Assembly (NCBI RefSeq): GCF_000971055.1
Contig: NZ_LARW01000066.1
Coordinates: 1-64,000 of the forward strand
DNA: 64,000 nucleotides
DNA from: Sphingomonas sp. SRS2
GTDB taxonomy: Bacteria > Pseudomonadota > Alphaproteobacteria > Sphingomonadales > Sphingomonadaceae
Direction of reading: 5' to 3'
Shown: in pieces, positions 17,994 through 25,960 of the stretch
Layout: each line of letters opens with the position of its first letter
Numbering within the stretch: the stretch's first letter is position 1
The notes under the pieces: model-generated
Database searches by the model: none
Told to the model about the DNA's origin: nothing
What the model saw: the letters and a program-made list of their open reading frames with translations, nothing else
Program-made: the position numbers and the translations under genes

Positions 17994-18968
17994 ATGGCAA
18001 GCCAACCGAAATTGCTCCTCACCCGACGTTGGCCGGCGCCCGTCGAGGCGGAAATGCGATTGCGCTACGACGTGACCGTCGATCCGGACGACCGGCCGCT
18101 GACGGAGGCGCAGCTGCGAGAGGCGATGACGCTGTTCGACGTCCTGTGCCCCACCGTGTGCGACCGTATCGACGCTTCCGTGCTTTCGGTTTCCAACCCG
18201 CGTGTCACGCTGGTCGCCAGCTATGGCGCGGGGGTCGATCATATCGATCTCAAGGCGGCTGCTGCGGCCCGGCTGATGGTCAGCAACACGCCCGACGTCA
18301 CCACGGATGCGACCGCCGATACGGCGATCCTGCTGATGATGATGGCCAGCCGGCGAGCGAGCGAGGGCGAGCGCGAGTTGCGGGCGGGGCGGTGGTCGGG
18401 ATGGCATCCGACACATCTTGTGGGCCAGAGCCTCAGCGGGAAAACCCTGGGTCTCGTCGGCCTCGGCCGCATAGGGCAGGCGACCGCGACCCGGGCCGCC
18501 AGGGCTTTCGGCATGAAGATTCTCTATCATAGCCGGACGCGCCGTCCCGCGGAGATCGAGGCGGAAACCGGTGCGCGCTACGTCGCTTCGCTCGATGCGC
18601 TGGCGGCCGAAGCCGATGTGCTCTCGCTCCATTGCCACGGCGGCCCGGCGACCCGTCATCTGGTCAACCGCCGGCTGCTCCAGCTCATGAAGCCCAGCGC
18701 GATCCTCATCAACACCGCGCGCGGCAGCATCGTCGACGAGGCCGCCCTGGCCGATGCCCTCGCCGCCGGAACGATCTGGGCTGCGGGCCTCGACGTGTTC
18801 GAGCGCGAGCCGAACATCCCCCATGCCCTGTTGCGTCTGCCCAATGCCGTCCTGCTTCCGCATCTGGGCAGCGCAGTCGAACAGACACGGGTCGCAATGG
18901 GTATGCGGGTCGTGGCGAATATCGATAGCTTCTTCGCCGGAAAGGAGTTGCCCGATCGTGTCTCCTGA
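17994..18968 (+). CDS. D-isomer-specific 2-hydroxyacid dehydrogenase
   Basis: This 324-residue NAD(P)-dependent dehydrogenase is of the GyaR/HprA type. It has the Rossmann motif LGLVGLGRIGQATATRAA, the catalytic Arg in INTARGSIVDEAAL, the Glu in VFEREP and the His in LPHLGSA. I chose the ATG at 17994, four bases after GAGGA. The frame opens further upstream at 17907 inside the previous gene. It overlaps the glycerate-kinase-like gene that follows. That pairing points to reduction of hydroxypyruvate or tartronate-semialdehyde-like compounds to glycerate, or interconversion of glyoxylate and glycolate. This is inference from neighbours. Confidence 0.85.
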   Translation: MASQPKLLLTRRWPAPVEAEMRLRYDVTVDPDDRPLTEAQLREAMTLFDVLCPTVCDRIDASVLSVSNPRVTLVASYGAGVDHIDLKAAAAARLMVSNTPDVTTDATADTAILLMMMASRRASEGERELRAGRWSGWHPTHLVGQSLSGKTLGLVGLGRIGQATATRAARAFGMKILYHSRTRRPAEIEAETGARYVASLDALAAEADVLSLHCHGGPATRHLVNRRLLQLMKPSAILINTARGSIVDEAALADALAAGTIWAAGLDVFEREPNIPHALLRLPNAVLLPHLGSAVEQTRVAMGMRVVANIDSFFAGKELPDRVS

Positions 18969-19797
18969 GATTGCGGGCCCGGCCATCGACATGATCGGGC
19001 CCCATGTCCATGCGCAGCTTGCGGCGCGCGCCGGGCGGCCGGTCGTCATCGGAATCTGCGGCGCGCAGGGGTCGGGCAAGTCCACGATCGCCGCCGGCCT
19101 GGCCGAGCGCCTGCGCGTAGCGGGGCTGAGGGCGGCGACGCTGTCGATCGACGACATCTATCTGGACAGGCAGGAGAGGGAGCGATTGGCGGCGACCCAC
19201 CCCCTGCTGCGCACGCGTGGCGTACCGGGAACCCATGACGTCGATCTCGGCAGGCGGACCATCGAGGCATGTGGTCGCGACGGAACCTGCATCCTGCCGC
19301 GCTTCAGCAAGTCCGCCGACAGCCGCGCGCCCGAAAGTGCCTGGGAGCGCGTCGAAGGCCCCGTCGAGGTGCTATTGTTCGAAGGCTGGTGCGTCGGTGC
19401 CCTGCCGCAGGCGGCGGCGGCGCTCGCCGAGCCGGTCAACGCCCTCGAGCGGCTCGATGATCCGGACGGGCGCTGGCGGCGCTATGTGAATGATTGCCTC
19501 GACGGGAGCTATCGGCCGCTGTTCGACAGGATCGACTGGCTGGTCCTGCTTGCGGCCCCGAATTTCGACTGTGTCGCGGGCTGGCGCAGGCAGCAGGAGC
19601 ACCGCCTGCGCGCATCGCTCCCGGCCGCGGGCAAGGGGCTGGACGCCACGATGGACGATGCCGGCATCGACCGGTTCGTCCAGCATTACCAGCGCATCAC
19701 CCAGCATATCCTGGCCGAGATGCCGGGACGTGCCAATCTGACAATCCGTCTCGACGAAGCGCGGCGACCCGTCGCGCAGCAGGAGCCACTATCATGA
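18958..19797 (+). CDS. D-glycerate 3-kinase-like P-loop kinase
   Basis: This 279-residue protein starts with GTG, with AGGAG ten bases upstream, and overlaps the preceding dehydrogenase by 11 bases. It has a Walker A loop GAQGSGKST (~31-39), SIDDIYLDRQERERLA, then RGVPGTHDVDLG, LPRFSKSADSR, a Walker-B-like LLFEGWCVGALP and WRRYVN. This series of motifs is characteristic of the plant/bacterial glycerate 3-kinase family (GLYK/YggC-like). The enzyme phosphorylates D-glycerate to 3-phosphoglycerate with ATP, feeding glycolysis. Coupling to the 2-hydroxyacid dehydrogenase supports a glycerate route. The ATGA overlap with the next gene shows an operon. Confidence 0.8.
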   Translation: MSPEIAGPAIDMIGPHVHAQLAARAGRPVVIGICGAQGSGKSTIAAGLAERLRVAGLRAATLSIDDIYLDRQERERLAATHPLLRTRGVPGTHDVDLGRRTIEACGRDGTCILPRFSKSADSRAPESAWERVEGPVEVLLFEGWCVGALPQAAAALAEPVNALERLDDPDGRWRRYVNDCLDGSYRPLFDRIDWLVLLAAPNFDCVAGWRRQQEHRLRASLPAAGKGLDATMDDAGIDRFVQHYQRITQHILAEMPGRANLTIRLDEARRPVAQQEPLS

Positions 19798-21017
19798 TCG
19801 GCGACAGTTCCCCCCTCCATGGCCTGAGGGTGCTGGAAATCGGGCATTTTGTGGCGGCGCCCTTCGCCACCCGGCTGATGGCCGATCTGGGTGCGGACGT
19901 GATCAAGATCGAGCCGCTTACCGGCGATCCCGTTCGGCAATGGGGCGATCAGATCGACGGAAAGTCGCTCTGGTGGTCACTGCACGGCCGCAACAAGCGG
20001 AGTGTGGCCTGCAATCTGAAGGATCCTCGCGTCAGGGACCTGATCCTCAGGCTGGTCCGCGAATGCGACGCGGTGGTGGAGAATTTCCGCCCGGGCCAGC
20101 TCGTCAAGCTCGGGCTTGGCCCGGATGTGCTTCGCAGGGAGCGGCCCGACCTGATCATCGCTCATATCTCCGGCTATGGTCAGACCGGACCTTATCGCGA
20201 CCGGGCTGCATTCGGCGTGATCGGAGAAGCCATTGGCGGCCTTCGCCACCTGACCGATCAGCCCCCTGGCGTGAGCGATCTGCCGCCGGTGCGGGTCGGG
20301 GTCAGTATCGGAGATTCCCTAGCAGGGCTCTATGCCGCGTTCGGGCTGGTATCCGCACTGTGGCAGCGCGACCGGTCAGGCGGAGACGGCAGGCCGCGGA
20401 CCATCGACATAGCCCTCACCGAGAGCGTTCTAAGCCTGATGGAGGGGATGCTGCCCGAATATGGAAAGCTGGGAAAGATACGCCAGCCCACCGGCGGTGG
20501 GATAGCGACGGCGGCTCCGACCAACGCCTATCCCAGTGCCGATGGCGGCTTCGTGCTGATAGCCGCGAACTCCGAACCGCTGTTCGCGAAGCTGATGCAT
20601 CTGATCGGCCGGGCGGATCTGGTGGGCGTTCCAAGGTTTACCGGCAATCAGAAGCGCGTCGAGCACAGCGGAGAGCTCGATCAGCTGATTGCCAACTGGT
20701 CACGCCAGCATGATCGTGAAACGCTCATCGGGCTGCTCAACGAAGCGGATATTCCCAGTTCGTTGGTCTACACCGCCGCGGACATCGCCGCCGATCCGCA
20801 ATATCGCGATCGCGGCATGGTGATCGACGTCCATGACGAACAGTTCGACGGATCGATACTCCACCCCGGCGTCGTACCCCGATGCGGTGCCGAGCCGGCG
20901 GCCATCCGGTGGGCGGGGCCGGCCATCGGCGCCCATACTGATGAGGTGTTGCAAGGGCTGCTCGCGATGAGCGGCGAGGAAATCTCCGAATTGCGCGTGC
21001 AAGGAGCGATATCATGA
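19794..21017 (+). CDS. class III CoA-transferase (CaiB/BaiF family)
   Basis: This 407-residue family III CoA-transferase moves CoA between carboxylic acids. The N-terminus has LEIGHFVAAPFATRLMADLG, then ADVIKIEPLTGDPVR and VENFRPGQL, all typical. The start ATG overlaps the preceding stop (ATGA). At the position where formyl-CoA transferase carries its nucleophilic Asp (in a segment like GYDVVAQA), this protein reads AFGVIGEAIGG, so I see no Asp there. Some family members share this GFGxIGEA form, so loss of activity should not be assumed. It is followed by an HMG-CoA-lyase-like gene, so it probably makes the CoA ester that the lyase splits. Confidence 0.85.
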   Translation: MIGDSSPLHGLRVLEIGHFVAAPFATRLMADLGADVIKIEPLTGDPVRQWGDQIDGKSLWWSLHGRNKRSVACNLKDPRVRDLILRLVRECDAVVENFRPGQLVKLGLGPDVLRRERPDLIIAHISGYGQTGPYRDRAAFGVIGEAIGGLRHLTDQPPGVSDLPPVRVGVSIGDSLAGLYAAFGLVSALWQRDRSGGDGRPRTIDIALTESVLSLMEGMLPEYGKLGKIRQPTGGGIATAAPTNAYPSADGGFVLIAANSEPLFAKLMHLIGRADLVGVPRFTGNQKRVEHSGELDQLIANWSRQHDRETLIGLLNEADIPSSLVYTAADIAADPQYRDRGMVIDVHDEQFDGSILHPGVVPRCGAEPAAIRWAGPAIGAHTDEVLQGLLAMSGEEISELRVQGAIS

Positions 21018-21934
21018 CCCCGGACGCAACCCTGATCGAAGTGGGGCCGCGTGATGGTTTTCAGCCGATCGGTCCGCTGATCGATACGGCCATCAAAATC
21101 GACTATATCCGCAGGCTTCATGATGCCGGCATCCGCCGCGTGGAAGCGACGGCCTTCGTAAGCGACCGGGCGGTGCCGCAGTTGTCCGATGCGATCAAGG
21201 TGCTTGCTGCGGCGAAAGCCTTGCCCGGTCTCGACGTGCAGGTCCTGGTTCCCAGCCAGCGATATTGTCAGAAAGCCATTGAAGCCGGCGCGGAGAACAT
21301 CGCCTTCGTCCTTTCCGCAAGCGAAAAGCACAACATGAATAATGTGCGTCGCACGCCGCAGGATTCGGTTGAAGAATATCGGCGGTTGGTTGCCGATCTT
21401 CCGAACGAGACAAGCCTGCGGCTTAATCTTGCGACTGCCTTTGACTGTCCGTTCGACGGCAGCGTGGCGGCCAGTGAAGTGGTCGCGCTGCTCGATCAGC
21501 TCGTTGCCATTCGCCCCGATGCGGAGATCGCGCTCTGTGATACGACCGGAAGAGCGACGCCGGGCGAAGTGAGTGCACTATTCGCTCAGGTGATGGCTCG
21601 CTTCACAAGCGGGCCGAGCTGGGTTTTCCACGGTCACGATACCTATGGCCTTGGCGTCGCAAATATACTTGCCGCCTTTTCCGTCGGCGTGCGGAATTTC
21701 GATGCGTCCTTCGCAGGTTTGGGCGGCTGTCCGTTCGCGCCGGGCGCGACCGGCAATGTCGCGACAGAGGATGTCGTCTGGACATTCGACCGGATGGGCG
21801 TCTCGACGGGCATCGATCTTAATCGGCTACTAGACGTTGCCGAAGATGGAGTTTGCATCCCGGGTGCGTCATCGGGGGGACGTGTCCGCGCGGCGTTGCG
21901 CGGCGAGGCATGCGTTCCGGCACTAAGCGCATGA
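21014..21934 (+). CDS. hydroxymethylglutaryl-CoA lyase-like aldolase
   Basis: This 306-residue TIM-barrel lyase is of the HMG-CoA lyase family. Key residues are present: the catalytic Arg-Asp in EVGPRDGFQ near the N-terminus, the metal-binding HGHDTYGLG (~205-213) and the loop Cys in [14 protein letters not shown] (~240-253). The reaction is retro-aldol cleavage of a 3-hydroxyacyl-CoA, giving acetyl-CoA plus an oxo acid. HMG-CoA gives acetoacetate, and citramalyl-CoA would give pyruvate. The start overlaps the CoA-transferase stop (ATGA) and the LeuC-type start overlaps its own stop. The order CoA-transferase, lyase and dehydratase argues for breakdown of a branched C5/C6 dicarboxylate, which is inferred. 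Confidence 0.86.
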   Translation: MTPDATLIEVGPRDGFQPIGPLIDTAIKIDYIRRLHDAGIRRVEATAFVSDRAVPQLSDAIKVLAAAKALPGLDVQVLVPSQRYCQKAIEAGAENIAFVLSASEKHNMNNVRRTPQDSVEEYRRLVADLPNETSLRLNLATAFDCPFDGSVAASEVVALLDQLVAIRPDAEIALCDTTGRATPGEVSALFAQVMARFTSGPSWVFHGHDTYGLGVANILAAFSVGVRNFDASFAGLGGCPFAPGATGNVATEDVVWTFDRMGVSTGIDLNRLLDVAEDGVCIPGASSGGRVRAALRGEACVPALSA

Positions 21935-23346
21935 GCAGCCCGCGAACACTTTACCAGAAAATATGGGACAGCCATGTCGTCGCCGCGCTGAGTGATGAGG
22001 AACGGCTTATCCAGGTCGACCGCCACCTCGTCTATGAGGTTACGAGCCCGCAGGCCTTCGAAGGCTTGCGCGCAGCCGGACGTAAGGTGCGCCGTCCCGA
22101 CCTGACGCTTGCCGTCGCTGATCATAATGTTCCGACGGAGGGACGCGCGGGCGGGATCGCATCGATCAAGGATCCGGACAGCCGGCTGCAGGTGATGACA
22201 CTCGAGCGCAATGCTGCGGAAACCGGCGTTCGCTATGTGCCGTTGACGAATCCCAGGCAGGGAATTGTCCATGTCGTAGGTCCTGAACTCGGGCTGACGC
22301 TACCCGGCAGCGTGATCGTATGTGGTGACAGCCACACCTCTACGCACGGCGCTTTCGGCGCACTGGCGTTTGGCATTGGCACGTCCGAGGTCGAGCATGT
22401 GTTGGCGACTCAGACGCTGATCCAGAAGCCGTCGCGAAATATGCTCGTCCGTGTGAACGGAAAGCTCGGCCCAGGCGTCACGGCGAAGGACGTGATACTC
22501 TACATCATCGGGGTAATCGGAACGGGCGGGGGTACCGGCCATGTAATTGAATATGCCGGAGACGTGATCGAGCGGCTCGACATGGCCGCGCGTATGACGA
22601 TCTGCAACATGACCGTGGAAGCCGGTGCACGGACGGGGCTCATCGGCCCCGATGAGACGACATTCGCGTTTCTGGCCGATAAGCCGCTGGCCCCCCAAGG
22701 CGCGGAATTCGAGGCGGCAAAGGCCTATTGGAGCAGCCTGCGAAGCGATGAAGGCGCTCGTTATGACCGGACGGTCGAAATAGATGGTTCAGCCATCGAG
22801 CCGATGGTCACCTGGGGGACGACGCCCGAGGCGGTGACGACGATTGGCGGATCGGCGCCGGACCCCGCCCAGGAACCCGACCCGCTCCGGCGGAAACAGG
22901 TCGCACGCATGCTCGACTATATGGGTCTGAGGGCCGGTATGCCACTGGCGGGGATCCCGGTCGATGTCGTCTTTATCGGATCTTGCACGAACAGTCGGAT
23001 CGAGGACTTGCGCGCGGCGGCATCGATCGCGCGGGGGCGGAAAGTAGCCGATCATGTCCGCGCGCTTGTCGTTCCAGGATCGGGAAGCGTGAAAGCGCAA
23101 GGGGAAGCAGAGGGCCTCGATCGCATATTCTTGGAAGCAGGATTTGAATGGCGGGATTCCGGCTGTTCGATGTGTCTCGGCCTCAATCCCGACAGGCTGG
23201 AGCCTGGGCAACGTTGCGCATCCACGTCGAACCGTAATTTTGAAGGACGGCAGGGTGTCGGTGGTCGAACCCACCTCGTTTCGCCGACAATGGCCGCCGC
23301 CGCCGCCATCAACGGCTGCCTCTCCGACGTAAGAGAATTAGCGTAA
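21931..23346 (+). CDS. LeuC-type dehydratase large subunit (3-isopropylmalate dehydratase family)
   Basis: This 471-residue aconitase-superfamily large subunit has the three cluster cysteines visible, in [13 protein letters not shown] and [13 protein letters not shown]. It also has the typical [20 protein letters not shown]. The enzyme carries a [4Fe-4S] cluster and moves water across a C=C bond of a 2-hydroxydicarboxylate. In leucine synthesis it isomerises isopropylmalate. Here there is no leuA or leuB beside it, and the coupled neighbours are a CoA-transferase and a lyase. Hydration of citraconate- or mesaconate-like acids is therefore an alternative role. The start is ATGA-overlapped with the lyase gene. 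Confidence 0.85.
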   Translation: MSSPRTLYQKIWDSHVVAALSDEERLIQVDRHLVYEVTSPQAFEGLRAAGRKVRRPDLTLAVADHNVPTEGRAGGIASIKDPDSRLQVMTLERNAAETGVRYVPLTNPRQGIVHVVGPELGLTLPGSVIVCGDSHTSTHGAFGALAFGIGTSEVEHVLATQTLIQKPSRNMLVRVNGKLGPGVTAKDVILYIIGVIGTGGGTGHVIEYAGDVIERLDMAARMTICNMTVEAGARTGLIGPDETTFAFLADKPLAPQGAEFEAAKAYWSSLRSDEGARYDRTVEIDGSAIEPMVTWGTTPEAVTTIGGSAPDPAQEPDPLRRKQVARMLDYMGLRAGMPLAGIPVDVVFIGSCTNSRIEDLRAAASIARGRKVADHVRALVVPGSGSVKAQGEAEGLDRIFLEAGFEWRDSGCSMCLGLNPDRLEPGQRCASTSNRNFEGRQGVGGRTHLVSPTMAAAAAINGCLSDVRELA

Positions 23347-23960
23347 TGGAGCCCTTTCTCTCGATCACTGAAATCGCGGCCCCGTTGGAGATCGCGGATA
23401 TCGATACCGATATGCTGTTTCCGGCCGCATTCCTGAAGACGGTAAAGCGCAACGGCTTGTCGAAGGCGCTGTTCTATAACATGCGCGTTGAGCAGCCTGA
23501 TTTTGTGCTGAACAAATCTCCCTGGGACCGCGCCGGTATTCTGATCGCTCTGCATAATTTCGGCTGTGGATCCAGCCGTGAGCATGCACCATGGGCGCTG
23601 ATGGATTTCGGCATAAAATGCATCATTGCACCAAGTTTTGCGGAAATTTTCCAGGGCAATTGCTTCAAGACGGGGATCCTTCCCATCGAGCTCGATGAGG
23701 GCGAGGTGAAATTGCTCCTGTCCGAGGCAAAGGATCCCGCCACGGCGATGATGAAAGTCGATCTGGAAGATCAAATGATCACGCGCGCCAAAGGCCAGCG
23801 CCTGCCCTTCTCGGTCGACCCTCAGCGGCGTCAGCGTTTGCTACATGGCACCGACGACATTGAACTGTCGCTGGCCCATGTCGAAGACATGACGCGACAT
23901 GAGCAACGGTCCGCCGAGGCGCAGCCGTGGTTGAAACCCATTCCCGCCGAATTGCCCTGA
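23346..23960 (+). CDS. LeuD-type dehydratase small subunit
   Basis: This 204-residue small (swivel) subunit pairs with the LeuC-type protein just upstream, whose stop TAA shares a base with this ATG. Diagnostic blocks are DIDTDMLFPAAFLKT near the N-terminus and NFGCGSSREHAPWALMDFG (~62-80), then CIIAPSFAEIFQGNCFKTG. Length matches the ~200 residues of bacterial LeuD. It is the last gene of the coupled set that began near 17994. A palindrome GATCTGCAGATC overlaps the end of the gene at 23959-23970. I see no strong terminator in the 282-base gap that follows. Confidence 0.86.
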   Translation: MEPFLSITEIAAPLEIADIDTDMLFPAAFLKTVKRNGLSKALFYNMRVEQPDFVLNKSPWDRAGILIALHNFGCGSSREHAPWALMDFGIKCIIAPSFAEIFQGNCFKTGILPIELDEGEVKLLLSEAKDPATAMMKVDLEDQMITRAKGQRLPFSVDPQRRQRLLHGTDDIELSLAHVEDMTRHEQRSAEAQPWLKPIPAELP

Positions 23961-24174
23961 TCTGCAGATCGCTGAAACGCCGCATACCGGCAGGAGCGGC
24001 GGGGGGATCCAGGAATGTACCCGTCCCCGATACGCGCTGCAGTTGATCGGTGGCCCTAATCAGCACTCGTTCGGGGCTTTGGCGCAAATTGCAGCCGTAT
24101 TGGCGCCTTCAGTTACTGCCGGAACGCCGCTTGCCGCCTAGATAAATGCCAGGCGCTGGCCAGGTGAAGAAGCC

Positions 24175-24190
24175 AGGCAGGCTCGTTGCC
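24175..24190 (+). promoter_or_regulatory. possible sigma-54 promoter upstream of the aldehyde dehydrogenase
   Basis: AGGCAGG-CTCG-TTGCC has the correct GG-to-GC spacing of a -24/-12 promoter and keeps GGCA, G and TTGC. It differs from the consensus at three positions. A start near 24201 would leave a 42-base leader before the ATG at 24243. It is much weaker than the site at 32274. A XylR-type activator is encoded in the window, so the idea is reasonable but unproven. Confidence 0.3.
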
Positions 24191-24242
24191 AAAGCCCTTC
24201 CCGCCGATGATCAAATTATGACCAATCAATAGGAGAATCTTT

Positions 24243-25718
24243 ATGGACGTCGAAGCCATGGAAAAGCCAGCGGCCAGCAGTCAGGCGGCAACCATATTGA
24301 TTGACGGTAAGTGGGTAGGTTCGCAGTCGGGCGAGAGCTTCCCCAGTGTCAATCCGGCGACGGGCGAGACCGTTGGTGATGTCAGCGCTGGCACCGCAGC
24401 GGATGTGGACGCCGCCGTGCGCGCCGCGCGGGCATCGTTCGAAGACCGGCGCTGGATCGATATGCCTTATCCCCAGCGGGCCAAAATCATGTTCGACATC
24501 GCTGACCGTATCGAAGCGGCGATGGAAGAGCTGATTGTCAATGAAACCCGTGAGAACGGCATGCCCCTCATGGGCGCGCGCGGAACCATCGGCAATGGTG
24601 CACAGGAGTTTCGGTATTTCGGAGGCTGGATCGGCAAGGTTCACGGCCAGACGGGTGAAATCGCTGCCGGCCCAGCCTATCACGCTTACACGCTCAAGGA
24701 GCCGGTGGGCGTTGCGGCGCTGATCATTCCCTGGAATGGCCCGTTCATGCTGGCGTGCCACAAGCTGGCGCCGGCACTTGCGGCCGGCTGCAGTGTGATC
24801 CTGAAGCCCGCCGAAGACACGTCGCTTAACACGCTTAACCTGGCGCGCATCTGTCTCGAAGCCGGCGTTCCGCCAGGCGTCATCAACGTCGTTACTGGCC
24901 TTGGTCCAGTCGTCGGTCAGGCGCTGGCCGAACATCCGGACATCGATAAGGTCAGTTTTACGGGTTCGACGGCCACCGGCCGAAAGCTGATCCAGGCATC
25001 GGCAGGCAATTTCAAGCGGCTTTCGCTTGAACTTGGCGGGAAGTCTCCGGTGATTGTGCTCGACGATGCGGATCTGTCCCTGACCGTTCCCGGTATTCTC
25101 GGGGGGATCATGGCCAATTCGGGCCAGGCCTGTATCGCGGGATCGCGGCTGTACGCACAGCGTGGCATCTACGACAAACTCATCCAGGCGCTCTCTGACG
25201 CAGCATCGAAGATGGTCGTCGGCAATGGTCTCGACCAGGGTGTTCAGATGGGGCCCGTGATTTCCCAGCGGCAGTTCGATCGCATCATGGGGTATATCGA
25301 CAGCGGGGTCTCCGAAGGGGGTGAAATCGCCACCGGCGGCAAGCGGCGTGGCGATACCGGCTTCTTCATCGAGCCTACCATCCTTTCAAATGTCCCAGCT
25401 GATTCGAAGGTGGTGCGGGAGGAAATCTTCGGTCCGGTACTGTCGGCACTGCCATTTGATGACCTCGATTGGGCCATCAAGGAAGCGAACAATTCCCGCT
25501 ACGGGCTGGCCGGCGCGGTCTACACGACGTCGTTTGCGAAGGCGCACATCGTCGCGCGGTCTGTGAAGGCCGGCACTTTCTGGATCAACGCCCATCGTCC
25601 GACGGACTTCTGGATGCCCTTTGGCGGGTACAAGGAGTCGGGCTGGGGCCGCGAAGGTGGTGCCATGGGCGTTGACGCCTTCCTGGAGACGAAGTCGGTG
25701 GTTGCCCGCCTCTACTGA
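24243..25718 (+). CDS. NAD(P)-dependent aldehyde dehydrogenase
   Basis: This 491-residue ALDH-superfamily enzyme oxidises an aldehyde to the acid. The catalytic Cys is residue 297 in NSGQACIAGSRL and the general base Glu lies in LSLELGGKSPVIV (~263). The coenzyme motif FTGSTATGRKLI and WNGPFMLACHKLAPALAAG are typical. AGGAGA precedes the ATG. The closest shape is the betaine-/vanillin-type ALDH group. It heads a run with the M24-like protein, P450 and ferredoxin. A likely task is oxidation of formaldehyde-derived or benzaldehyde-type products from the oxygenases, but specificity cannot be read here. Confidence 0.88.
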   Translation: MDVEAMEKPAASSQAATILIDGKWVGSQSGESFPSVNPATGETVGDVSAGTAADVDAAVRAARASFEDRRWIDMPYPQRAKIMFDIADRIEAAMEELIVNETRENGMPLMGARGTIGNGAQEFRYFGGWIGKVHGQTGEIAAGPAYHAYTLKEPVGVAALIIPWNGPFMLACHKLAPALAAGCSVILKPAEDTSLNTLNLARICLEAGVPPGVINVVTGLGPVVGQALAEHPDIDKVSFTGSTATGRKLIQASAGNFKRLSLELGGKSPVIVLDDADLSLTVPGILGGIMANSGQACIAGSRLYAQRGIYDKLIQALSDAASKMVVGNGLDQGVQMGPVISQRQFDRIMGYIDSGVSEGGEIATGGKRRGDTGFFIEPTILSNVPADSKVVREEIFGPVLSALPFDDLDWAIKEANNSRYGLAGAVYTTSFAKAHIVARSVKAGTFWINAHRPTDFWMPFGGYKESGWGREGGAMGVDAFLETKSVVARLY

Positions 25719-25960
25719 CCATCGTCGCCGCTTAAGCACAGCGCGCTAGCGGGTCGCCCCTTTTTCAAGAAGTTTTGGAAGAGGCGCGGCCTGCGCGCGG
25801 TGCTCGGGCGGCGGGCGGGCAACGAGTTCGCATCGCGACCGGACCGCATTTGTCGTCCATGCCTGGCACCGGATCCAGCGGATTGGCTGGTCGGTCGTCG
25901 CAAGCAACAACAACCCCGGCGCATCCACTATGCGCAGCGATCGCCGGTATATTTTCTGGG

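Noticed and set aside
21931-23960. Assigning the LeuCD pair to leucine biosynthesis
   Set aside because: It is possible biochemically, but the four-gene coupling with a CoA-transferase and lyase, and the absence of leuA/leuB, make a catabolic role more likely.
25861-25880. TGGCACCGG...AGC resembling a sigma-54 promoter before the M24-like gene
   Set aside because: The -24 half is good but the -12 half falls one base off and lacks TTGC.
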